Below, piece by piece: positions 1-6,482 of a stretch of DNA of 12,210 nt (positions within the stretch are counted from its first letter, which is position 1; the number at the start of each line of letters is the position of its first letter). This DNA comes from CAYXVU01 sp964468725. Lineage in GTDB: Bacteria > Acidobacteriota > Blastocatellia > UBA7656. The translations under genes were made by a program, and so were the position numbers. A model generated the notes under the pieces. The model saw only the letters and a program-made list of their open reading frames with translations. It was not told where the DNA came from and searched no databases. The stretch lies in assembly GCA_964468725.1 (NCBI GenBank), contig CAYXVU010000183.1:1-12210 (forward strand), given 5' to 3'.

Positions 1-1071
1 TATTCGTTGATGAAGTCATCCAAATCGCCATCCAATACGGTGTCCACATCGGAACGTTCGTACTTAGTCCGCACATCTTTCACCAGCCGATACGGGTGCA
101 ACACGTAGTTGCGAATCTGCGAGCCGAAGGAGATATCGCGCTTCGATTCTTCAAGCTGCGCGGTTTCGGCTTGACGCTTCTCCATCTCGATTTCATAGAG
201 CCGCGAGCGCAGGACTTTCATCGCCACTTCGCGGTTCTGATGTTGCGAGCGTTGATTCTGGCAGGTGACGACGATGCCGGTCGGCAAATGGGTGATGCGA
301 ACAGCCGAATCAGTCACGTTGACGTGTTGACCGCCCGCGCCCGACGAGCGATAGGTATCAATCCGCAAATCTTTGTCGAGGATTTCAATGTCCACATCGT
401 CTTCGATTTCGGGATAGACAAAGACGGATGCGAAACTGGTTTCGCGGCTCGCTCCGGCATTGAACGGGCTGATGCGCACCAACCGATGCACGCCCGCCTC
501 GGCAACCAGCAACCCGTAAGCATGATCGCCTGCGACCGTGATCGTCGCCGACTTGATGCCCGCTTCTTTGCCCGATTGTTCGTCGAGGATTTCGACTTTG
601 AACCCGCGCCGCTCCGCCCAACGCAGATACATACGCATCAACATCTGCGCCCAGTCTTGAGCATCGGTTCCGCCCGCACCGGCGTTGATCGTCACAATCG
701 CATCGCGCTGATCGTTCGGCCCCGACAGCAGCATTTCGACTTCGGTTTCAGCAATCTCGGTTTCGAACTTGGCGAGCGCCGTTTTGAGTTCATCGAGTGA
801 AGCTTCGTCTTCGGCGGCGAATTCAATCAACACGCTGATGTCATCGGCTTGCCGCGCGAAACTATCGGCGCGGATGACGGCGGCTTCGATGCGACTGCGT
901 TGTTTGAGAATTTTCTGCGCGCGCTCTTGATCGTTCCAAAATTCCGGTTTGGCGGTCTCCTCTTCGAGGCGTGCTAACTCTGCGCGTTTCGTTTCCGGGT
1001 CAAAGAAACCTCCGCAGTTGAGCGGCGCGCGTTGCCAAGTCTTCGTATTTCGCTCTCAAATCTTCCATCAT
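1..1071 (-). CDS. prfB: Peptide chain release factor 2 (RF2), frameshifted, 3' end cut by window edge
   Basis: RF2 recognises UGA and UAA stop codons and triggers peptide release on the ribosome. The gene is read in two frames: 23 codons from ATG at 1071 to an in-frame TGA at 1002-1000, then a +1 shift into the frame beginning GAC at 1001. No single open frame covers it; join 1071-1003 with 1001-1. The joined product has the stop-codon-reading tripeptide SPF at residues 201-203 and the catalytic GGQ at 246-248 in SGAGGQHVN. E. coli RF2 has these at 205-207 and 250-252. The residue matching E. coli position 246 is Ser. The N-terminal part is a helical, acidic domain. About 356 residues are visible against 365 in E. 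coli, so only some 10 are missing. It lies 14 bp after lnt and is probably cotranscribed with it. Two ATG codons are adjacent; the first has the better-spaced ribosome site. Confidence 0.95.
999..1014 (-). other. prfB: Programmed +1 frameshift site of prfB
   Basis: On the minus strand the sequence reads CGG AGG TTT CTT TGA C. This has all the known parts of the RF2 autoregulatory frameshift: an internal Shine-Dalgarno-like GGAGG ending three bases before the slippery CTT codon, then the poor-context stop TGA C. When RF2 is scarce, termination at TGA is slow, the ribosome slips from CTT to TTT and continues in the +1 frame. The frames before and after the site both encode RF2-like sequence, which supports real use of the shift. 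The stop is codon 24, close to codon 26 in E. coli. Confidence 0.93.
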
Positions 1072-1077
1072 AATGGT

Positions 1078-1083
1078 TCACCC
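1078..1083 (-). promoter_or_regulatory. Ribosome binding site of prfB
   Basis: GGGTGA on the minus strand lies 6 bases before the ATG at 1071. GGTGA matches the 3' part of the consensus GGAGGTGA. It sits inside the 14-bp lnt–prfB gap, and it favours the first of the two adjacent ATG codons as the start. Confidence 0.5.
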
Positions 1084-1085
1084 AT

Positions 1086-2879
1086 TTACTCTTCTTTCGT
1101 TTTGATTCGGTGAATGCAGGCCGCCAGTACAAGCAGCACACTCAGTCCCGTACAGATGATAACGAACCACTCCCCATAGCGCGTATAAAGAGTTGGTTGA
1201 CTCCCTTGACGGGCGGCGACTTTCCACACCCGCGTGTCTTCCATAAAGAGCGCCGTCTCATCATACACAGTGCCGTAGCGATCAATGCGCGCCGTCTCAC
1301 CGGAGTTGGTCGAACGAATCACTTCAACGCCATTTTCGACGGCGCGAAAGACGGTTTGCGCTAGCATCTGCCGCGCCACTGCCGAGGGGCCGAACCACGC
1401 TTCATTCGATAACTGCACGATGAGCATTGCCCCTTCGCTGCGCATGCGGCGCAGTAGATCCGGCCTCGTCGCTTCGAAGCAGATCGGGGTTGCCACCTTC
1501 GTTTCCGCCACCTCGCACAAGCGCAGTTGCGCGCCGACGCTGAGGTCGCCGACCAGCGCCGGAATGCGATCCATAAAGGGTATCCAGCCGCGCGCCGGTA
1601 CGTATTCGCCAAACGGCATCAGCGCGATCTTATCATAGCGCGCGATGCGTTCACCCGATGGCGCAAGCAGCATGGCGCTGTTGTATAACGCATCCGGCTT
1701 GTCTGTGTCCGTCCCCCAACCGACGAAGAGCAGATAGACATCGTTGCGTTTGGTAAACTCGGCGAGCCGACGGCGCAAATCGGCTTCTCGTTCATAGTCG
1801 AAGCTGACGGGCGACTCCGGCCAAACGACCAGTCGCCCTGCGATATGAGCATCATGATTGGCAACCTCTTTGGCCTTCGTTTGCAGAGCCTGCTCGGCAA
1901 GCCGAATGTGCGAATCGAGCATCTGCTCCGTGTATTCGGGGCGGCTCCAATCGCCATCAACCGGCACGTTGGGTTGCACGACCGTAACCAGCAAAGAGGC
2001 GTCTCGGCCTTCTTCCGGCTTGACCGACCAACCGTACATCACCGCCGCGAGGGCGAGTAATCCGACCACCGTCAACACCACTAATCCGCGCCGCCGCTCA
2101 AGGTAGATCAAAGCAAAGACCAAACCAGTGCTGACCATCACCAGCAACCCGCTAATCAGGTACACGCCGCCGAAGCGCGCCAGTTGAATCACCGCCGGTT
2201 GAAAGGCTTGTGAATACCCAAGCGCATTCCATCCGACGCCAATGGCCAACAAGCGCAACCATTCGCTGGTTGCCCATAAGAGCGGCGCGGCCAGGATTGC
2301 CCAACCGCCAAATTGCCGAATCGCCAACGCCAATCCCCCGGCAAACAGCCCCGTAAACGCCGCCATAATTACGGCAATCAACAGCGCAATCGTATAGCAG
2401 AGCCACAATGAAATACCGCCATACTGATTCATTGAAAAGGTGATCCAATTCGAAGTGCCGAAATAAAAGACTGTGCCCGTAATCAGCCCCAACAACGAGG
2501 CGCGCCAAAACCGCTGCTCGCGCGCGATGGCCATAATCAAAGGCGAAGTGCCAACCCACGCCAGCGACCACAACCCCCAGTCGGGAAAGGCGAAGACCAA
2601 CAGCAACCCCGCAAAGATGGCCAGCGAAAGATTGCTGATAAACGGGGGGTGCGATTGTTGATAAGGGAGAACTTTGGCAACTCGGAGTTTGGCAGCCAAA
2701 AGGTCTTCTTTCGAAAAGGTCTGCGCGATGTCTTCGGAATGTTGAACGCGAAACGCGCGCGGGAAGAACTGCCCGATGCCTTGCCTCCATACCATTCCGC
2801 TGTCAGGCATGAACCATGCGCCGCGTTTGCCAAACGATTTGTGATTCTTCGCAATCATTCGCGTAATGAGCCGCCTCAT
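1086..2879 (-). CDS. lnt: Apolipoprotein N-acyltransferase
   Basis: Lnt adds the third acyl chain to the N-terminal cysteine of lipoproteins at the periplasmic face of the inner membrane. The N-terminal half carries hydrophobic helices from about residue 80 to 275. The carbon-nitrogen hydrolase domain spans about 295-550, and a last membrane helix lies at about 571-590. The Glu-Lys-Cys triad of the family is visible: E355 in VVWPES, K417 in RYDKIALMPFGEYVP and C467 in TPICFE, with spacings close to E. coli (E267, K335, C387). The ATG at 2879 overlaps the lipA stop (ATGA), suggesting translational coupling. At 597 residues it is about 80 longer than usual. The excess is residues 1-80, which show no Lnt-like feature. 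ATG codons 8, 24 and 29 are alternative starts, and a TTG near codon 61 is possible, so the start is uncertain while the identity is firm. Confidence 0.93.
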   Translation of the reverse strand: MRRLITRMIAKNHKSFGKRGAWFMPDSGMVWRQGIGQFFPRAFRVQHSEDIAQTFSKEDLLAAKLRVAKVLPYQQSHPPFISNLSLAIFAGLLLVFAFPDWGLWSLAWVGTSPLIMAIAREQRFWRASLLGLITGTVFYFGTSNWITFSMNQYGGISLWLCYTIALLIAVIMAAFTGLFAGGLALAIRQFGGWAILAAPLLWATSEWLRLLAIGVGWNALGYSQAFQPAVIQLARFGGVYLISGLLVMVSTGLVFALIYLERRRGLVVLTVVGLLALAAVMYGWSVKPEEGRDASLLVTVVQPNVPVDGDWSRPEYTEQMLDSHIRLAEQALQTKAKEVANHDAHIAGRLVVWPESPVSFDYEREADLRRRLAEFTKRNDVYLLFVGWGTDTDKPDALYNSAMLLAPSGERIARYDKIALMPFGEYVPARGWIPFMDRIPALVGDLSVGAQLRLCEVAETKVATPICFEATRPDLLRRMRSEGAMLIVQLSNEAWFGPSAVARQMLAQTVFRAVENGVEVIRSTNSGETARIDRYGTVYDETALFMEDTRVWKVAARQGSQPTLYTRYGEWFVIICTGLSVLLVLAACIHRIKTKEE

Positions 2880-3790
2880 CGGGTTGCTTGAATCTCCTCG
2901 TTGGCTTGTTCGTGTACGAGATCGGCCATATACGAACTGCGGACGAGCGGGCCGGAAAAGACCGCGCGAAAGCCCAGCGCCTCGCCAAAGGCTTTGTAGG
3001 CTTCGAAGGCCTCCGGGCGGATATAGTCTGTGACCGGCAGATGGCGGCGTGTCGGTTGCAAATACTGCCCGATGGTTGCGATATCTACGTCGTGAGCGCG
3101 CAAATCTTCGAGCAAGCGTTTCACTTCGTCGCTAGTCTCGCCCAAGCCGACCATAAAACCCGACTTGGTAACCACCTGCGGCGCATAGCGACGTGCGTTG
3201 GACAAGACATCGAGCGATTGCTGATATTCGGCTTGCGGACGCACGCGGCGATAGAGTCGCGGCACGGTTTCGACGTTGTGATTGAAAGTATCCGGTTCGG
3301 CATCGAGCACCGTTTGCAGCGCCGACCGGTCACCTTTGAAATCCGGCGTCAAGACTTCGATCTTTGCCTGCGGCAGCCGCTCGCGCAGGGCGCGAACGGT
3401 GGCGGCAAAATGGGCGGCTCCGCCATCGGGCAATTCGTCGCGGTTGACCGAGGTGATGACGACGTAGCGCAAGGCGAGTTGCGCGGCGGCTTCGGCGACC
3501 TGTTGCGGTTCGTCTGCGAGGGCTTCGAGCGGTAAGCCGCGCCCTGTCTTCACCGAACAGAATCCGCAACTGCGCGAACAGACATCGCCCAAAATCATAA
3601 AAGTCGCCACTCCGCGACCAAAGCATTCGTTGCGATTCGGACAACGCGCTTCTTCGCAAACCGTGTGTAGGCCATGCGACCGGAACAGGGATTTGAGAGC
3701 GTGATCGGCAGCCACATGGCGCTGCGGTTTGCGCAGCCATTCGGGCAAACGCGGCGTCTTTTTTATCAGTCCTTCGAGTTGAATCAACAT
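2876..3790 (-). CDS. lipA: Lipoyl synthase (radical SAM)
   Basis: LipA inserts two sulfur atoms into octanoyl groups on lipoyl domains of 2-oxoacid dehydrogenases and the glycine cleavage H protein. Both iron-sulfur motifs are present: the auxiliary cluster CX4CX5C at C45, C50 and C56, and the radical-SAM CX3CX2C at C71, C75 and C78. The C-terminal RSSY motif at 284-287, which supplies the serine ligand of the auxiliary cluster, is also intact. The length of 304 residues is normal. The ATG at 3790 is the only plausible ATG, because an in-frame stop lies five codons upstream and the next Met is residue 65. It has no clear Shine-Dalgarno sequence; the bases before it are AT-rich. It follows the Uma2 gene by 48 bp and overlaps lnt by 4 bp. 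No lipB is present here, so octanoyl transfer must be encoded elsewhere. Confidence 0.97.
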   Translation of the reverse strand: MLIQLEGLIKKTPRLPEWLRKPQRHVAADHALKSLFRSHGLHTVCEEARCPNRNECFGRGVATFMILGDVCSRSCGFCSVKTGRGLPLEALADEPQQVAEAAAQLALRYVVITSVNRDELPDGGAAHFAATVRALRERLPQAKIEVLTPDFKGDRSALQTVLDAEPDTFNHNVETVPRLYRRVRPQAEYQQSLDVLSNARRYAPQVVTKSGFMVGLGETSDEVKRLLEDLRAHDVDIATIGQYLQPTRRHLPVTDYIRPEAFEAYKAFGEALGFRAVFSGPLVRSSYMADLVHEQANEEIQATR

Positions 3791-3838
3791 AAGATATCTA
3801 TATCAGAGAGCGGCGCAAATCGAATGAACCCTCTCGTT

Positions 3839-4405
3839 TTACACAGCGATGCCATCAAAAAAATCAGCCGCTTGGCACTCAAAATCTGCCAGCAACGGAG
3901 TGGTCAGCCGGTCGGGCTCGAAGAGCGTTACCAAGAGTTGCAACTGCGCGTCCTGACGACGATAGACTTCGACTTGCCGAGTTCGCCAATCCACAATCCA
4001 ATACTCTTGCACGCCGCGCCGCGAGTAAAGTTTGCGTTTGGCTTCGCGGTCGCGATGTTCGTTGGCGCTGCCGGGCGAAATGACTTCGATGACCAATTCC
4101 GGCGCGCCGTGCAGTTTGCCGTCATCGCCGACGACCGCAGAGAAGCGCGCGAAACTGACCCAAATCACATCGGGCGCAACATCGTTATCTTCGGAGAAGA
4201 TCAAACCCGGCGCAAAAAGCGGCAGGCCAGATTGAGATTTGCGGCTCCATTGATTTAACAAATCGTGAGCATTGCCACAAACTCTCTGGTGATGCCAGTG
4301 TGGCTGTTTCGACATATACAACTCCCCTTCGATGATTTCGTACTGATTGCCATTATCGGGGAGGGATGCCAAATCGGTGGATGTCCAACGCACGGATGTC
4401 GTCAT
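3839..4405 (-). CDS. Uma2 family (DUF820) putative restriction-like endonuclease
   Basis: The 188-residue product matches the Uma2/DUF820 family, which has a PD-(D/E)XK nuclease-like fold and no settled biological role. Visible family motifs are YEIIEGELY (22-30), PDVIWV with P78 and D79, APELVIEVISPGS (101-113, E103 and E107), then D119, K123, Y127 and GVQEYWIVD (131-139). The acidic residues and K123 are the likely metal and catalytic set. Length is typical. The start ATG at 4405 is chosen because AGGAGA lies 5 bases upstream and the family similarity begins right after it. The frame stays open upstream to 4570, but that stretch contains the promoter. It heads the lipA–lnt–prfB block and is divergent from recJ. 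These genes occur in large paralogous families in Cyanobacteria, Chloroflexi and Acidobacteria. No toxin or antitoxin partner is seen beside it. Confidence 0.85.
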   Translation of the reverse strand: MTTSVRWTSTDLASLPDNGNQYEIIEGELYMSKQPHWHHQRVCGNAHDLLNQWSRKSQSGLPLFAPGLIFSEDNDVAPDVIWVSFARFSAVVGDDGKLHGAPELVIEVISPGSANEHRDREAKRKLYSRRGVQEYWIVDWRTRQVEVYRRQDAQLQLLVTLFEPDRLTTPLLADFECQAADFFDGIAV

Positions 4406-4410
4406 GATCG

Positions 4411-4416
4411 TCTCCT
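4411..4416 (-). promoter_or_regulatory. Ribosome binding site of the Uma2 gene
   Basis: AGGAGA on the minus strand is 5 bases before ATG at 4405. It decides the start codon: longer in-frame starts upstream have no comparable site. Confidence 0.75.
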
Positions 4417-4441
4417 GTTTTGCTGCCCAGCGGCTGGCCGA

Positions 4442-4450
4442 AGTATAGCA
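4442..4450 (-). promoter_or_regulatory. Extended -10 promoter for the Uma2–lipA–lnt–prfB block
   Basis: The minus strand reads TGCTATACT, an extended -10 (TG, one base, then TATACT with 5 of 6 consensus bases). No good -35 hexamer lies 16-18 bp upstream, which is usual for extended -10 promoters. Predicted transcription starts near 4435, giving a leader of about 30 nt that contains the AGGAGA ribosome site. It is the best sigma-70-type signal seen in the divergent Uma2–recJ gap. Confidence 0.5.
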
Positions 4451-4528
4451 CAGGGCTTTTGCCTTTACCTTACCGACGCCGGTTGAGTGATAGAAGAAGG
4501 AAGCGTTTCGCCTGATTCCATCAGTCAA

Positions 4529-4557
4529 TTGCGCGCGCGGGTTCGATCTGTGATAAG
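4529..4557 (+). promoter_or_regulatory. Weak candidate promoter for recJ
   Basis: TTGCGC at 4529-4534 and GATAAG at 4552-4557 are separated by 17 bp and lie 65 bp before the preferred recJ start. The match is only 3 of 6 and 4 of 6 bases, so this may be chance. No better signal was seen for the rightward block. Confidence 0.2.
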
Positions 4558-4621
4558 GTATGTCACGCAAGCGGGACTGTCAGCACACAAGACTAACGCA
4601 GGCAGAGCAATTGAACGACAG

Positions 4622-6331
4622 ATGTCAACACGATCACTGAGTAAAAGATGGATACAGCCGCCTCACGATGCGGGGCTGGTGGCGAAGCTTGCGCACGAAC
4701 TGGCGGTTTCGGAGATTACAGCGCGGCTGTTGATCAATCGCAAAATTACGGATGCCGAGACGGCATACAACTTTCTTAATCCCAATCTGGCCAATCTGCA
4801 CGACCCCTTCCTGATGACCGATATGCGCGAAGCCGTCGCCTGCATCCTGCGCACTATCGAAGAGAAGAAGAAGATTCTCATCTATGGCGACTATGACGTG
4901 GATGGCACGACCTCGACGGTGATTCTGAAAAAAGCGCTGTCACTGATCGGCGCGGAAGTTTCCTACTACATTCCCGAACGGCTGAAAGACGGCTATGGGC
5001 TGCGCGAAGATGCGATGGATATGGCCAAAGCGCAAGGCTACTGCCTGATTATCAGCGTTGACACGGGGATTCGCGCGCAACAAGTGGTCGAACATGCGCG
5101 CGCGCTCGGGCTCGACATCATCATCACCGACCATCACCTGCCCGAAACCGGGTTGCCGCGCGCCAACGCCGTGCTCAATCCCAAACGTCTCGATTGTTCC
5201 TATCCGAACGAGAATCTGGCGGGCGTCGGCGTTGCCTTCAAACTCGCGCATGCCTTGCTGCGCGAAACCGGGCGTGAAAAGTATGTAGAGTCCTTCATCA
5301 AAATCGCCGCCATCGGCACGATTGCTGATGTCGTGCCGCTGACTCATGAGAATCGCGTCATCGCGCGCTATGGCTTGGAAGGTCTCCGAGAAGCCAATAA
5401 TCCGGGGCTACGCGCTCTGTTGGAAGTTGCCGGGCTGACCGGCAAAGACATCAACTGTTTCGATGTCGGCTTTCGCATCGGCCCGCGCATCAATGCCGTT
5501 GGTCGGATGGCTGGAGCCAGCGCCGCCGTTGACCTGTTCGATGCGCCCGATTTTGAAGCCGCGCTCCGGCTGGCGCAGACCATGAATGAACAGAATGCCG
5601 CTCGCCAACAGATCGAAGCCGACATTCTCGAACAAGCCTTAGCCGAAATCGCCAACGACCCGACCATCAGCGAATCGTATGTGACGGTTGTGGCTGGCGA
5701 AGGTTGGCATCGCGGGGTCATCGGCATCGTCGCTTCGCGCATCGTCGAGCGTCGCCATCGCCCGACGCTGATTATCGCCATCGAAAACGGTTTGGGACAT
5801 GGGAGCGGGCGCTCGATTGCCGCCTTTCATCTGCTTGACGGGTTGACCGCCTGCGAAGACCTCTTTGAGCGATTCGGCGGCCATTCGCATGCGGCGGGGT
5901 TGGTCATTCAAGCCGACCGCATCGCCGAACTCAGACGCCGACTGGATGACTACGCACGCTGCAAGCTGGCCCCAGAGGATTTGATTCCCGTCGTTCATGT
6001 AGATTGCGCGTTGCCGTTCAAACAGGCGACTCCGGAGTTAGTGGCCGAACTCACTCGCCTCGAACCCTACGGGCCGGGTAATCCGCAGCCGGTCTTTGAA
6101 ACCCATGAGGCACAAGTCGTCGCCGCGCCGCGCGTGCTCAAAGAGAAGCATCTGAAGTTTCGCGCCATGCAAAACAATCGCTGGCTCGAATGCCTGTGGT
6201 GGGGAGCCGGAGCACGCGCCAGCGAACTATTTCTAGGAGATCGCGTCAGCCTCGCCTACACGCTTTCGGAAAATACCTACAACGACAACACACAAATTCA
6301 ATTGACGTTGCGCGACCTCAAAATTCGGTGA
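4622..6331 (+). CDS. recJ: Single-stranded-DNA-specific 5'-3' exonuclease RecJ
   Basis: RecJ degrades single-stranded DNA 5' to 3' in RecF-pathway recombination, mismatch repair and base excision repair. Numbering from ATG at 4622 (569 residues), the DHH phosphoesterase motifs are all visible: IYGDYDVDG with D90, D92 and D94, SVDTG with D147, TDHH at 169-172 and IADVVP with D236. GPRINAVGRM (287-296) follows. The DHHA1 part has GEGWHRGVIGIVASR (359-373) and GGHSHAAG (419-426). A C-terminal OB-like domain ends in IQLTLRDLKI. Length is normal for bacterial RecJ. The frame is open upstream to GTG at 4487, but similarity begins with KRWI at residue 8, so 4622 is preferred; its ribosome site is weak. 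It is divergent from the Uma2 gene and 151 bp before the LptCA fusion. Its stop codon lies inside a long inverted repeat. Confidence 0.95.
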   Translation: MSTRSLSKRWIQPPHDAGLVAKLAHELAVSEITARLLINRKITDAETAYNFLNPNLANLHDPFLMTDMREAVACILRTIEEKKKILIYGDYDVDGTTSTVILKKALSLIGAEVSYYIPERLKDGYGLREDAMDMAKAQGYCLIISVDTGIRAQQVVEHARALGLDIIITDHHLPETGLPRANAVLNPKRLDCSYPNENLAGVGVAFKLAHALLRETGREKYVESFIKIAAIGTIADVVPLTHENRVIARYGLEGLREANNPGLRALLEVAGLTGKDINCFDVGFRIGPRINAVGRMAGASAAVDLFDAPDFEAALRLAQTMNEQNAARQQIEADILEQALAEIANDPTISESYVTVVAGEGWHRGVIGIVASRIVERRHRPTLIIAIENGLGHGSGRSIAAFHLLDGLTACEDLFERFGGHSHAAGLVIQADRIAELRRRLDDYARCKLAPEDLIPVVHVDCALPFKQATPELVAELTRLEPYGPGNPQPVFETHEAQVVAAPRVLKEKHLKFRAMQNNRWLECLWWGAGARASELFLGDRVSLAYTLSENTYNDNTQIQLTLRDLKIR

Positions 6332-6427
6332 CGGGTGACAACCAGAATAGAGAAGTCGGCGCTTCGCGCCCCGCTTCCCTTCTGACTACTGAATTCTCAA
6401 TTCTGTATTCTGGTTGTGACTCGTCAC
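6328..6427. repeat. Long inverted repeat spanning the recJ stop codon, possible terminator or mobile repeat
   Basis: The arms at 6328-6354 and 6401-6427 are each 27 nt and match at 24 of 27 positions as reverse complements; one of the three differences would be a G-T pair. The left arm includes the recJ stop (6329-6331). Between the arms is a perfect small hairpin, GGCGC-TTC-GCGCC (6358-6370), and a second small palindrome, GAATT-CTC-AATTC (6391-6403). No T-run follows the right arm, so a simple intrinsic terminator is not obvious. The size of about 100 bp and nested symmetry resemble a REP/MITE-like dispersed repeat or a 3'-end stabilising structure. The remaining gap to the next gene (6428-6482) shows no clear promoter. 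Confidence 0.7.
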
Positions 6428-6482
6428 TTCGTTGTGCGGCTGGTAAACTGAAGGCGCACAAAATCGAATCTGAAAAGCTGAG

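Noticed and set aside
96..800. Plus-strand open frame of 234 codons
   Set aside because: It is antisense to prfB, whose conserved SPF and GGQ motifs lie on the minus strand; the plus frame shows no family-like features.
2888..3535. Plus-strand open frame of 215 codons
   Set aside because: It is antisense to lipA, whose cysteine motifs and RSSY are intact on the minus strand.
3791..3838. Riboswitch or strong promoter before lipA
   Set aside because: Only 48 bp is available; it shows a short GAGAG/CTCTC pairing and AT-rich bases but no convincing -35/-10 pair or aptamer-like structure.
3674..4258. Plus-strand open frame of 194 codons
   Set aside because: It runs antisense across the lipA start and most of the Uma2 gene, with no recognisable product.
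4487..4621. Longer recJ start at GTG 4487
   Set aside because: The 45 extra residues lack RecJ similarity and any ribosome site, and they overlap the candidate promoter region.
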